In this document: one piece after another, positions 19,912 to 27,803 of the stretch | Layout of the letters: each line of letters opens with the position of its first letter | Numbering within the stretch: the stretch's first letter is position 1 | The notes under the pieces: model-generated | Seen by the model: the letters and a program-made list of their open reading frames with translations, nothing else | Databases searched by the model: none | Told to the model about the DNA's origin: nothing | Made by a program: the position numbers and the translations under genes | IMG/VR virus record: IMGVR_UViG_3300009703_003370 | Span: 1 to 46,244 of that record | DNA: 46,244 nucleotides | Source: a virus | Reading direction: 5' to 3' (one strand)

Positions 19912-20059
19912 AAAAAAGAAATACTATTTAATTTTAAGTAAGACAAATGGCTACAGATACGGAGCGTTCCCACATACACCAGAAGGATTAGATATGGCGA
20001 AGAAGTATCTTGAAAAAATAAGTGATAGCGATAATGATTTACATATAGTGGAGAAATAA
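19886..20059 (+). CDS. 57-aa basic protein
   Basis: ATG 19886, overlapping the previous gene by 26 bases. Starts MKKKKTKNRKKKYYLILSKT and continues FPHTPEGLDMAKKYLEKISD, which looks like a real folded segment. The next gene starts 3 bases after its stop. Function unknown. Confidence 0.45.
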   Translation: MKKKKTKNRKKKYYLILSKTNGYRYGAFPHTPEGLDMAKKYLEKISDSDNDLHIVEK

Positions 20060-20062
20060 AAC

Positions 20063-20527
20063 ATGGCGAAAAAAAGAAAAAATCGAAAAAGAAAAAATGA
20101 TCACTTAATGGACCACAATTGTCCCGTAGGACTTCAGCACGATAGGCAATACAAACACCAAGGTGCCGGAGACTACGGGTATAACCCAATGACCGCATCC
20201 AACACGGGAAGTAAAGGTAACTTCAAACCAAGCTCCCTTACACACCAGCAAAGAAAAGAAAAGGGGATAGGTATGGGTGCAGATTTTGGAAGCTGGCAAG
20301 CGCCAAGCAGAAGACTCAATCCGCATAACAAAAAGGATGCAAAAATTATCAGTAGAGGCATGGACTCGATAAACAGAGAAAAGAGGCCGTCGCTACCTTG
20401 TGAGGGGTTCAATAGAGAAAAGTATAGAGAAAACTTTAACGAAATCAATTGGGGAAATGAAGAAGACTCTAAGTTAGACAAAAATGGAGTTCGTAAGCCT
20501 AAGAAGACGAAAAAGGTTTACAAATGA
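20063..20527 (+). CDS. 154-aa basic protein, unknown
   Basis: The N-terminus is highly basic (MAKKRKNRKRKNDHLMDHNC). The middle is Gly/Ser/Asn-rich and probably disordered, and the C-terminal YRENFNEINWGNEEDS resembles the GKGD-family protein at 19009. No catalytic motif. Overlaps the next gene by 4 bases (ATGA). Function unknown. Confidence 0.55.
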   Translation: MAKKRKNRKRKNDHLMDHNCPVGLQHDRQYKHQGAGDYGYNPMTASNTGSKGNFKPSSLTHQQRKEKGIGMGADFGSWQAPSRRLNPHNKKDAKIISRGMDSINREKRPSLPCEGFNREKYRENFNEINWGNEEDSKLDKNGVRKPKKTKKVYK

Positions 20528-20892
20528 AAAATGATCAGCCGGGGGACATTCGAGCTTTACTAATAAAGCATAATACTAGAAATAAAAAGGTTAACTGTAA
20601 TCCTTTTATTTGTGAAGCTTGTGGTTTATCATATCCCCGAGAAGAATACAAGATACTTTATGAGAATAAAAAATTAGTTTACTTTCTTTTATATACCGAC
20701 TGGGCAAATCAAGATGTTAAATTTTTCTTATGCCACGACTGCCTCAGTAAAAGCGCAATGAAAATTTGTGAAGAATATGAGATTCCGATTTTAACTGTTA
20801 AAATTAAAGACGGGCGCAAATGGTTCGATTTAGATTTCTTTTATAGCGATGATGAAGAGCCAATAAGTCCAGAAGATTTAGACCTATTTTAA
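20524..20892 (+). CDS. putative zinc-binding protein (two Cys pairs)
   Basis: 122 residues with CNPFICEACGLSYPREEY near residues 24-41 and FFLCHDCLSKSAMKIC near 78-93. The CxxC...CxxC spacing fits a treble-clef or knuckle zinc site. The tail is acidic (DDEEPISPEDLDLF). It could be a nuclease accessory or regulatory protein; not assignable. Translationally coupled to the preceding basic protein. Confidence 0.55.
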   Translation: MKNDQPGDIRALLIKHNTRNKKVNCNPFICEACGLSYPREEYKILYENKKLVYFLLYTDWANQDVKFFLCHDCLSKSAMKICEEYEIPILTVKIKDGRKWFDLDFFYSDDEEPISPEDLDLF

Positions 20893-20893
20893 C

Positions 20894-20923
20894 TTGACGT
20901 TTTATGTAAATTTATGATATTCT
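20894..20923 (+). promoter_or_regulatory. sigma70-like promoter, leaderless architecture
   Basis: TTGACG, 18-base spacer, TATTCT, then 8 bases to the ATG at 20932. Confidence 0.65.
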
Positions 20924-20931
20924 AGTAATAG

Positions 20932-21219
20932 ATGAAAGAAGATACAGAAGCAAAACTAGAGAAGGACTTCCATCTACTCAATATGTCGTTAGAATGGTGG
21001 AAAAAAAACGCCAATCAAATGATCGGTAAAATTGAACTTCTAGAAGACAAATTTGCCAACGATACAGCGACAGAAGAAGATAGAAGAATATACAAAGAAC
21101 TCATTCAAGAGTGTGACCTTCTAATAGCTAGAGGGCAAGTCGAAAATCAGGAACTCGAAAAAATGGAAGGAAAATTAGAAGAACATTTTAATGAGGGCGA
21201 TGACTCCAGAAAAGCTTAG
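20932..21219 (+). CDS. 95-aa coiled-coil protein
   Basis: MKEDTEAKLEKDFHLLNMSL begins a protein that is helical and charged throughout (KIELLEDKFANDTATEEDRR, ELEKMEGKLEEHF). No other motif. Overlaps the SET-domain gene by 20-29 bases and has its own promoter. Function unknown. Confidence 0.55.
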   Translation: MKEDTEAKLEKDFHLLNMSLEWWKKNANQMIGKIELLEDKFANDTATEEDRRIYKELIQECDLLIARGQVENQELEKMEGKLEEHFNEGDDSRKA

Positions 21220-21739
21220 ATTATTAAAGAATCTAGACGAAGAAGTATTTGCCACAATCGGCAACTCAGAAATACACGGTATAGGAGTTGTAGCTATAAG
21301 GGATATTCCCAAAGGCACAAACCCCTTTGCTGTTCCATATCGCCCCGGTTTCCCAGAGAAAATAGTAGACTTGACAGAAGAAGAAGTCGATCTAATGCCG
21401 AAAGAAGTTCAAGAAAGAATTCGTTCGTTTTTCGTTAAGTCTAACGGTACATATCCAGTTTTATGGTCTGGCCTGAACGGTATGAATGTTAGCTTTTACA
21501 TGAATCATTCTGACGAGCCTAATATTGAGGCTAATTATGATTTTGGCGTAGCTGGAGCAGGGAGAATAAAAATAGGCATGGTCTTTACCCCTTTTCTAAG
21601 CAATAGAGATATTTCAAAAGGAGAAGAGCTAACTTGGGACTATAGAACAGATGAAAATGCAGACGATATTCACAAGCAATTCCCTTTCATTAAGAAAGAC
21701 GGCTTTCTCAAAAAGGCATGGAACAGATTAAGCAAATAA
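21191..21739 (+). CDS. SET-domain protein (putative lysine methyltransferase)
   Basis: Up to 182 residues; the ATG at 21200 (MTPEKLRLLKN) is an alternative start. SET motifs: GIGVVAIRDIPKGTNPF (the G-x-G start), FYMNHSDEPNIEAN (the NHSxxPN SAM-binding knot) and SKGEELTWDYRTDEN (GEELTxDY). The pre-SET and post-SET Cys clusters are absent. SET enzymes methylate lysines on proteins; phage and bacterial members usually have unknown targets. Translationally overlapping with the coiled-coil gene upstream. Confidence 0.8.
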   Translation: MRAMTPEKLRLLKNLDEEVFATIGNSEIHGIGVVAIRDIPKGTNPFAVPYRPGFPEKIVDLTEEEVDLMPKEVQERIRSFFVKSNGTYPVLWSGLNGMNVSFYMNHSDEPNIEANYDFGVAGAGRIKIGMVFTPFLSNRDISKGEELTWDYRTDENADDIHKQFPFIKKDGFLKKAWNRLSK

Positions 21740-21831
21740 TAGGAATCTCTTGGGGAATTTTCTTGGCGTTAATTTATTTGACAATTTTATTTTTTGGTGC
21801 AATTTTTTGCTTGACATTTTATAGAAGATGA
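21718..21831 (+). CDS. 37-aa membrane peptide
   Basis: ATG 21718 overlaps the SET gene end by 22 bases. Reads MEQIKQIIGISWGIFLALIY and continues with another hydrophobic stretch ending FYRR. One or two membrane helices. A phage lysis or superinfection peptide is possible, without direct support. Confidence 0.4.
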   Translation: MEQIKQIIGISWGIFLALIYLTILFFGAIFCLTFYRR

Positions 21832-21840
21832 TGATAGACT
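21811..21840 (+). promoter_or_regulatory. sigma70-like promoter for the 58-aa gene and possibly the large ncRNA
   Basis: TTGACA, 18-base spacer, TAGACT, then 9 bases to the ATG at 21850. It is the nearest clear promoter upstream of the structured region 22030-22461. Confidence 0.6.
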
Positions 21841-21849
21841 TAGAAAGTT

Positions 21850-22026
21850 ATGAGTAATAGAACTAAAGAATACAAAGTATCGATGGTGCAAGCACCAGAC
21901 GGAACCACTGAGGTTAAATATGTTATGGAACGCGTTAAGCTGAACCAGCACAAAGCTCGCTGGCTTCCAGCTAGTAAGCGTGACTTTACCCGCTCTGTTA
22001 AAAAGGGTGGTTTAACCTGTAGGTAG
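21850..22026 (+). CDS. 58-aa basic protein preceding the large ncRNA
   Basis: MSNRTKEYKVSMVQAPDGTT, then EVKYVMERVKLNQHKARW and a basic C-terminal SKRDFTRSVKKGGL. Compact and positively charged, it could bind RNA. It stops at 22026, directly before the structured region, from the promoter at 21811. Function unknown. Confidence 0.5.
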   Translation: MSNRTKEYKVSMVQAPDGTTEVKYVMERVKLNQHKARWLPASKRDFTRSVKKGGLTCR

Positions 22027-22029
22027 CCC

Positions 22030-22461
22030 GTGTGCTACTACATCGATCTTTGACAATAACTCTGTGTTGTGGTGGTTGGGGAGATCCCGACACCTCCTTC
22101 TGGTGGGAGCATGAATCAGTAGCAGAGTTAATTATTTTTAACGATTTATTCTGGCGACGGTCGGAATAAAGGGAGTAGCGTAACAATGGTTTACAAGAGC
22201 CATAGCGCACCGAAACAAGAGGCAGGAGATCATCAATCTCTGGGAGCCGAGTAACACAGCCTGTAAGGGCAAAGTTATGAAGTGAGTAGGGTACGAAGTG
22301 TTGTAGGGTTAATGAACTTGATCTTGGCCCGAGAGTAGTTGCAGGTATTCAAGAACTCCTGCCTCCCATTAATTTAAGGCGACTAGTAATGTCGATTCTA
22401 GGCCGCTTGAGTCTTTAGAAGGACGACGGCTATTGGAAATTCGCATAGTCGTCTTTTTTTT
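22030..22461 (+). ncRNA. large structured non-coding RNA candidate (about 430 bases)
   Basis: No open frame of protein character covers 22027-22502. Long-range and local helices are frequent. AACTCTG (22058-22064) pairs with CAGAGTT (22123-22129), and TTTATTC (22145-22151) with GAATAAA (22164-22170), continuing with G-U pairs that exist only on the plus strand. GAGAT/ATCTC flanks CATCA. TTAATG (22309-22314) pairs with CATTAA (22367-22372) and encloses GCAGG/CCTGC (22341-22345 with 22358-22362); CGAC pairs with GTCG (22380-22394). It ends in a strong terminator. I see none of the conserved cores of RNase P RNA, 6S RNA or group I introns. Size and phage context resemble the GOLLD or ROOL classes, but I cannot assign it. 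Confidence 0.65.
22422..22461 (+). terminator. Rho-independent terminator of the large ncRNA
   Basis: GACGA plus CTAT on the 5' side pair with ATAG plus TCGTC on the 3' side (small bulge), 11-base loop, followed by eight T (22454-22461). Confidence 0.85.
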
Positions 22462-22502
22462 GTGTTTGAATAGTGTCGAAATATTAAAGTCTAAAAATAG
22501 TT

Positions 22503-23108
22503 ATGATACAAGAAAGCGCGGCGCACCCACATGTACCTTCTGAGAAGGCTGAACTATTCCATTGTCACGATGCATGTTCTACTGAAGTAGAATATCTAGA
22601 ACTTTGGATGGCTTTGGTCGGAGCCGCAAAACCCGAAAACGTTTTAGAGACGGGCTCTTATTTCGGTCACGGCACTAAAGCGCTTGGGGCCGCTGTGAAA
22701 AGAAATGGCTTTGGTAAACTTTATACAATTGAATTGGACGATAATTGCACAAATACAACTAAAAGAGTAATAGAAGAAGCGCAGCTGCAGGATACAGTAG
22801 TGCAAATTAAACAAGACACCAGAGAGTTTTTAAAAGAAACAAATGTAAAATTTGGGCTAGCTGTGTTTGATAGTAATTTAGATTATAGAGTTAAAGAGTT
22901 TCGCATTTGCTTAGAGAGGGAGCTTCTAGAAAAAGGAGATTATGCTGTATTCCATGACTCTTCTAAGGTTAGAGAATTTCCCAAAGGCGAGAGATGCAAA
23001 GATTCAATTATATTTTGGGAAGATTTCGATCAAATTCAAAAGGATTACGATTTCGAAGGCATAATTCACTTCCCTCTAAGTAGAGGCCTTACGTTAGTGA
23101 AAATTTAA
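22503..23108 (+). CDS. class I SAM-dependent methyltransferase (Methyltransf_24-like)
   Basis: 201 residues. Motif I is ENVLETGSYFGHGTKALGAA, followed by an acidic end of strand 2 (LYTIELDDNC). LAVFDSNLDYRVKEFRICLE and DYAVFHDSSKVREFP follow at the places of motifs II-III. The His/Asp-rich VFHDSSK resembles the class that methylates O- or N-positions on sugars and small molecules. Substrate unknown. It follows the ncRNA terminator by 41 bases; a weak TTGAAT is the only -35-like element. Confidence 0.7.
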   Translation: MIQESAAHPHVPSEKAELFHCHDACSTEVEYLELWMALVGAAKPENVLETGSYFGHGTKALGAAVKRNGFGKLYTIELDDNCTNTTKRVIEEAQLQDTVVQIKQDTREFLKETNVKFGLAVFDSNLDYRVKEFRICLERELLEKGDYAVFHDSSKVREFPKGERCKDSIIFWEDFDQIQKDYDFEGIIHFPLSRGLTLVKI

Positions 23109-23111
23109 TGT

Positions 23112-23141
23112 TTGACAAGATAGCCAATAAGCTGTTATTAT
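23112..23141 (+). promoter_or_regulatory. sigma70-like promoter for guaC
   Basis: TTGACA, 18-base spacer, TATTAT, then 16 bases to the ATG at 23158. The leader would be about 9 bases, slightly longer than at the other promoters. Confidence 0.65.
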
Positions 23142-23157
23142 TGATTAATAACGGTTT

Positions 23158-24279
23158 ATGAGAATTGAATCAGATATTAAATTAGACTATAAAGATGTTC
23201 TATTGCGCCCTAAGCGGTCCACTCTCTCTTCCCGTAAAGAGGTAGATTTAAAGCGCATGTTTACTTTCCCTAACTGCTACGCTACTTGGCAGGGCGTGCC
23301 TATTGTAGCTGCAAATATGGACACAGTAGGGACTTTTGAAACAGCTAAAGTCCTTGCTCAGTATCACGGCTTAACTTGCTTGAGCAAACATTATGACGTT
23401 GGCAAATGGCGCCACAAACTGGACGGTTATGGAATTTGGAAAAGCGAAGAAAGCCGATTAGCCAATGAAGAGAACTGGGAATATAACGAAAGATCACCAA
23501 ATTGGCAAAATAGAATTTACAATCATCTAGCTGTATCATGTGGAATAAAAGATCAAGATTTAGAATATTTAGAAAATATATTATATAATTTTTATCATAT
23601 TAAATTCATTTGCATTGACGCAGCTAATGGGTATACTTCAAGGTTTTGTGAGTTTGTTAAAAAGGTTAGGGATAAATATACTAATCATATTATAATAGCT
23701 GGTAATGTTGTTACGGGTGAAATGACCGAGGAGATTATTTTAAGTGGAGCAGATATTGTTAAAGTTGGTATTGGTGGTGGGTCTGTTTGCACTACTCGTG
23801 TGCAGACTGGTGTTGGATATCCTCAACTCAGCGCGGTCATTGAATGCGCGGATGCTGCACATGGGCTTGGTGGGCATATTATGGCTGATGGCGGTTGTTG
23901 TTGCGCTGGGGACGTCGCAAAAGCCCTCTGTGCTGGTGGCGATTTTGTTATGCTGGGGGGCATGCTTGCTGGTCATACAGAATCAGCGGGGGAAGAAGAG
24001 ATAGTAGACGGGGAGAAATATAAAACATTTTACGGAATGAGTTCTGATACAGCCATGAAGAAGCACAATGGCGGAGTAGCTAGCTATCGATCCTCCGAAG
24101 GTAAGACTATAAGAATTAAGCATAGAGGCCTCCTTAGACATACAGTGGAAAATATATTGGGTGGCGTTAGGTCAGCCTGTACCTATATTGGCGCTAGAAA
24201 AGTAAAAGATATGCCTAAATGTGCAACCTTTTTAAGGGCAACTCAACAATCTAACGAAGTATTTGGAAAGAATACATGA
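23158..24279 (+). CDS. guaC: GMP reductase
   Basis: 373 residues without CBS domains, matching GuaC rather than IMP dehydrogenase in length. N-terminal IKLDYKDVLLRPKRSTLSSR, then PIVAANMDTVGTFETAKVLA, catalytic loop GGGSVCTTRVQTGVGYPQLS with the active-site Cys, DGGC and FVMLGGMLAGHTESAGEE. All are close to enterobacterial GuaC; GGGS replaces the usual GPGS. It converts GMP to IMP with NADPH, opening a route from guanine to adenine nucleotides. In a phage this would recycle host GMP. It has its own promoter and is coupled to the next gene by a 4-base overlap. Confidence 0.93.
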   Translation: MRIESDIKLDYKDVLLRPKRSTLSSRKEVDLKRMFTFPNCYATWQGVPIVAANMDTVGTFETAKVLAQYHGLTCLSKHYDVGKWRHKLDGYGIWKSEESRLANEENWEYNERSPNWQNRIYNHLAVSCGIKDQDLEYLENILYNFYHIKFICIDAANGYTSRFCEFVKKVRDKYTNHIIIAGNVVTGEMTEEIILSGADIVKVGIGGGSVCTTRVQTGVGYPQLSAVIECADAAHGLGGHIMADGGCCCAGDVAKALCAGGDFVMLGGMLAGHTESAGEEEIVDGEKYKTFYGMSSDTAMKKHNGGVASYRSSEGKTIRIKHRGLLRHTVENILGGVRSACTYIGARKVKDMPKCATFLRATQQSNEVFGKNT

Positions 24280-24842
24280 TGGACGTAGTAAAATGTGAAT
24301 ACCCCTTACCCCTACCAGACGACTTGGGGGAATGTAAAGATATTATCTGGGAAGAATTTGAGTTTAAAACGTCCTGTTTCTACGGGGTGATGGATGAGTA
24401 CGAAGTTACAGATTCAGGTGAGCTATATTGGTGGAAAATAGACAGAGAATGGGAAGAGGACGAAAATCACATGGCCGGGGGAGGATTTAAAGAGGTTCAT
24501 AGAGAATTAGAGAAATTAGATTGGACCGGAGAACTTTCATTGATTGGCGTACATTTGGGGCAAGAACACGATTACTGTTTTGAATTTAAAGTAATATTTT
24601 TCAAAGGAGAAGTTAAGGAGACAGGAAGGGTGATTTGGAAGAAGGAGGATTCTGAGGAAAGAAAAATGTTGCAAGAAAAGGTAGAAAAGTTCTTCGTAGA
24701 AAAGAAAAAGGAGCGTGAGAAGCCTTGGTATGCACCTCGTAATATTTGGAGTAAGATTATTCTATGTACGACCTCTAAAATAAGGTGGATTTTAAGGAAG
24801 AAAATAGAATTTACCTATTGGATAGATAAAACCTTGACATAG
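24276..24842 (+). CDS. 188-aa acidic protein, unknown
   Basis: Rich in Glu, Trp and Lys (ELYWWKIDREWEEDENHMAG, LIGVHLGQEHDYCFEFKVIF). The C-terminal third is basic (RNIWSKIILCTTSKIRWILR). It looks like a beta-rich domain with a charged helix tail. No motif recognised. Overlaps the guaC stop by 4 bases. The gene end overlaps the -35 region of the next promoter. Confidence 0.5.
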   Translation: MMDVVKCEYPLPLPDDLGECKDIIWEEFEFKTSCFYGVMDEYEVTDSGELYWWKIDREWEEDENHMAGGGFKEVHRELEKLDWTGELSLIGVHLGQEHDYCFEFKVIFFKGEVKETGRVIWKKEDSEERKMLQEKVEKFFVEKKKEREKPWYAPRNIWSKIILCTTSKIRWILRKKIEFTYWIDKTLT

Positions 24843-24843
24843 G

Positions 24844-24873
24844 TTGGATTTTATTTAAAATTAAATTTATAAT
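24844..24873 (+). promoter_or_regulatory. sigma70-like promoter of the VOC-aldehyde dehydrogenase operon
   Basis: TTGGAT, 18-base spacer, TATAAT. A start about 7 bases later (24880) would give a 41-base leader, unlike the leaderless promoters elsewhere. Confidence 0.55.
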
Positions 24874-24879
24874 AATGAT

Positions 24880-24913
24880 GAAAGAGAGTCCTTGCTCTTT
24901 CGTCTATAAGGAG
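24880..24913 (+). promoter_or_regulatory. 5' stem-loop and canonical Shine-Dalgarno
   Basis: GAAAGAG (24880-24886) pairs with CTCTTTC (24895-24901) at the predicted 5' end of the mRNA. TAAGGAG (24907-24913) follows, 7 bases before the ATG. This is one of very few clear ribosome binding sites in the window; the 5'-terminal hairpin may stabilise the message. Confidence 0.6.
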
Positions 24914-24920
24914 CACGTAA

Positions 24921-25475
24921 ATGAGACTAGATCATATAGCCTATAGATCAAAAAATCGTTATAAAACTGCTAAATTTTTTGCAGATACGTTGGGTTATAA
25001 AATTGGTACAGAATTTCAAATAAAATTTGATGACGGCAATAAAGCGGATTGCCTAGCATTGGTTCCGCCAGAGAATAGAGCCGAAGAGACTAGCCTGTGG
25101 AGAATGGAGACCCATCTTTCTCCGAATGAAATCGAAACAGAAACTCCTTTAGAATATCATGCTCCCCCAGAAATTTTTGTTAGTGATGGCCCAGAGGGAA
25201 GCATTGTAGGAGATTGGGTTGCCGAAAGGGGAGACGTAGGAGGCGTACACCATATAGCTTACCAAGTTGAGGACGTAGAAGCTACCATGAAAGAATGGAA
25301 GGAAAAGGGTTATGCTGAGTTTTATTCCGACGAACCTATGATTTGCCCGGGGCTTGTGCAAGTATTCACAAAGCCATCCGAACTAACGGGGGTAATTTAC
25401 GAACTTATATCAAGAGAGGGTAAAGGATTTTGCGAATTAAACGTCAAAGGACTAATGGAGAGCACTAAAAAATAA
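24921..25475 (+). CDS. VOC-superfamily protein (HPPD/glyoxalase-like)
   Basis: 184 residues with two VOC half-modules: RLDHIAYRSKN (His5) and GVHHIAYQVEDVEATMKEW (His111), then VIYELISREG (Glu161). His-His-Glu is the metal-binding triad of 4-hydroxyphenylpyruvate dioxygenase-type and glyoxalase-type enzymes. The length is one VOC pair, half of HPPD. The substrate is not predictable. It overlaps the aldehyde dehydrogenase start by 1 base, so the two probably act in one pathway. Confidence 0.75.
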   Translation: MRLDHIAYRSKNRYKTAKFFADTLGYKIGTEFQIKFDDGNKADCLALVPPENRAEETSLWRMETHLSPNEIETETPLEYHAPPEIFVSDGPEGSIVGDWVAERGDVGGVHHIAYQVEDVEATMKEWKEKGYAEFYSDEPMICPGLVQVFTKPSELTGVIYELISREGKGFCELNVKGLMESTKK

Positions 25476-27016
25476 TGAATGGAAAGAATTACATAAACGG
25501 AGAATGGGAAACCACAAAGAAAACTTATTCTAATATTAATCCATCCACAGGTAAGGTACTAGGCGAGTTCCCTCTAACTCAGCCTGAAGACGTAAAAAGG
25601 GCTATAAAAAGTGCTAGGGATACTTTCCATAAATGGAAGAAGGTCAGCCGGTTTGTTCGTTCTGACTACATGATAAGAGTGGCTCAAATAATCACAGAAA
25701 GAAAAGGAGAGTTAGCGAAAGTTATTTCACTTGAAACAGGAAAAAATTACAATGAAAGCATCGCGGAGGTTAATGAGGCCTTACATATGGCTCAGTTTGC
25801 TTTTGGTTCTGGCCGTTATAGTCATGGCGAAGCTGTATCTTCAGAGATTGAAGACAAAGATGCATACATGCTTAGGAAGCCAAAAGGTGTAATAGCTATT
25901 ATAACGCCCTTTAACTTTCCGCTTGCGATTGGAATGTTTTGGAATGCTGCTCCGGCGATAGTTGAAGGTAACACAGTAATAGTAAAACCTAGCGAAGATG
26001 CACCGATGTCAACCCAAATGGCTATGGAGATTTATGAGGAAGCTGGTCTCCCTCATGGGGTCATTAATGTGGTGCATGGCCTTGGTGATACTGGTGACGC
26101 TTTGGCTAGGGGTGATGTCGATCATATTTGCTTTACTGGTAGCGCCGCAGTCGGACAGCATATTCGCAAAGTTGCTGCAGATTCTTGGCATAAAACTACT
26201 TCTTGCGAATTGGGCAGTAAATCAGCATGTATTGTATTTGACGATGTTGAAGTTCCATTAGCTCTAGAAGCATGTATCGCAAGCGCATTTAAACTTTCGG
26301 GTCAAAGATGCGTATCCTCTGGAAGAATTTTAGTGCAAAGGACTATTTATGATGATTTTGCTAAAAGGTTTGCTGAAAAAGCTAGTAAGCTTAAAACAGG
26401 AAATCCATTTGAGACGAGAGTTGGCTCAACTGGAACGCCGGACGCAATAGGCTGGGTTGATGAAGTACCAAATGAAAATATTTATTATGGCCCACTTATA
26501 AATGAGCAGGGTTATGAAAAAGTTGTAGAATATAATAAAATGGTCGAAAATGATCCAGATGCAGAAGTTCTTCTGCAAGGTGAAAGATTGCGCTCTGGGT
26601 GGGCCGCTGAAGGAGACGGCTTTTTTATGTCTCCCATGGTTTATAAAACGGAATGGAGAGGCCATGAAGCTCAATATCTTAGAAATGAAGTTTTTGGGCC
26701 GCACGTTGCAATTATACCTTTTGATACAATTGATGACGCAATTAGAATTTATAATGATACAGAATACGGATTAGCTGTTGGAATTTTGACAAACGACTTT
26801 AGAAAAGCTAGAATAATGAGGGACGAATGTGATGCAGGAATGATTTATTGGAACGGTGGATCAATCGCTGCCGAGTCTCATTTAGCTTTTGGCGGTGTTA
26901 AAAAATCGGGCAATGGTTTTCCAAGTGCAGCAAGGACTTTCAGGGCAGTCACCCATGAAATAAGCTGGACGGTCAATCATGCAGACAAATTAACCTTTCC
27001 ACAAGGAATGAAATAA
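25475..27016 (+). CDS. NAD(P)-dependent aldehyde dehydrogenase
   Basis: 513 residues, full length. Cofactor/oxyanion region GVIAIITPFNFPLAIGMFWN, catalytic Glu245 (TSCELGSKSA) and nucleophile Cys279 (SGQRCVSSGR), then EVFGPHVAIIPF. The C-terminal ARTFRAVTHEISWTVNH and FPQGMK recall alpha-aminoadipic semialdehyde dehydrogenases (ALDH7-like) more than P5C dehydrogenases. With the saccharopine dehydrogenase-like gene at 29018 this suggests lysine/aminoadipate chemistry; with proline dehydrogenase at 33216, P5C oxidation is the alternative. Confidence 0.85.
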   Translation: MNGKNYINGEWETTKKTYSNINPSTGKVLGEFPLTQPEDVKRAIKSARDTFHKWKKVSRFVRSDYMIRVAQIITERKGELAKVISLETGKNYNESIAEVNEALHMAQFAFGSGRYSHGEAVSSEIEDKDAYMLRKPKGVIAIITPFNFPLAIGMFWNAAPAIVEGNTVIVKPSEDAPMSTQMAMEIYEEAGLPHGVINVVHGLGDTGDALARGDVDHICFTGSAAVGQHIRKVAADSWHKTTSCELGSKSACIVFDDVEVPLALEACIASAFKLSGQRCVSSGRILVQRTIYDDFAKRFAEKASKLKTGNPFETRVGSTGTPDAIGWVDEVPNENIYYGPLINEQGYEKVVEYNKMVENDPDAEVLLQGERLRSGWAAEGDGFFMSPMVYKTEWRGHEAQYLRNEVFGPHVAIIPFDTIDDAIRIYNDTEYGLAVGILTNDFRKARIMRDECDAGMIYWNGGSIAAESHLAFGGVKKSGNGFPSAARTFRAVTHEISWTVNHADKLTFPQGMK

Positions 27017-27017
27017 T

Positions 27018-27803
27018 ATGCAAAAAAAGAAAACTATTCCCAAAAAGAAGACTTCTCCAAAGAAGAAAAGCTCAACATCCTCTAGTTCTGCTGCTGAAAA
27101 AAGAAAACTAGAGTTAGAGAAGCTGAAAGCTGAAACTAGAAAAGTAGAGGCGGAGGCTTTAAAATTTGAAATGGAAGCGGGCATATCCCAATTAGATTAT
27201 GAAAAAGCTCACGCAACTAGAGTTAAAGAGTTACTATCTGATGATGAAAATCATTTATATAGATTTTCCAAAGAGGTAAGCACGAGTTCGGTTCAAGCTT
27301 GCATGTCCAAATTGACTCAGTGGCATAGGTCAGATCCGAAATGTAAAATAGAAATTGTTTTTTCATCTCCGGGCGGAAGTATAATTGATGGATTTGAATT
27401 ATTTGATTATATTCAGGAGCTTAGAAATAAGGGGCACGAAATAACCACTGGTTCTCTTGGAATGGCGGCGTCAATGGCGGGTATTCTTTTACAAGCTGGC
27501 TCAAAGAGGTGGATAGGTCATCAAGCTTGGTTAATGATTCATAGAGCGGCGTTTGGAGCGATAGGTAAGACTTTTGAAGTCGAAGACGAAGTTAAATTAG
27601 TCAAGAGAATAGAGGAAAGAATTGTGGATATATTCACTTCCAGATCAAGGCTGACAAAAGGCAGAATCAAGAGAAATTGGGACAGGAAAGATTGGTGGAT
27701 CGACGCAGACGAATGCTTGGAGCTAGGTCTCGTAGACGAAGTAAGAGCCATGCTTCCTGAACATCAAGACAACAATCCAAAGAAAAAGAGAAATAGAAAG
27801 TGA
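27018..27803 (+). CDS. ClpP/S49-like serine protease
   Basis: 261 residues. The first 65 are Lys/Ser/Ala-rich and coiled-coil (KKKTSPKKKSSTSSSSAAEK). The protease core has VFSSPGGSIIDGFELFDYIQ (oxyanion Gly-Gly), Ser152 (LGMAASMAG), His175 (WLMIHRAA) and an Asp in the WDRKDWWIDADECLELGLVD region. A ClpP fold with extended N-terminus. Phage members often act as prohead proteases, but no capsid gene is visible. With a tmRNA in the same genome, degradation of tagged proteins is another possibility. Confidence 0.82.
   Translation: MQKKKTIPKKKTSPKKKSSTSSSSAAEKRKLELEKLKAETRKVEAEALKFEMEAGISQLDYEKAHATRVKELLSDDENHLYRFSKEVSTSSVQACMSKLTQWHRSDPKCKIEIVFSSPGGSIIDGFELFDYIQELRNKGHEITTGSLGMAASMAGILLQAGSKRWIGHQAWLMIHRAAFGAIGKTFEVEDEVKLVKRIEERIVDIFTSRSRLTKGRIKRNWDRKDWWIDADECLELGLVDEVRAMLPEHQDNNPKKKRNRK

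Noticed and set aside
21998-22210. Minus-strand open frame of 70 residues over the large ncRNA
   Set aside because: Antisense to a region where helices and terminator favour the plus strand; no start signal and no neighbouring minus-strand genes.
22030-22461. RNase P RNA or group I intron in the structured region
   Set aside because: I found none of the conserved RNase P core sequences and no intron-type core, and no interrupted gene flanks the region.
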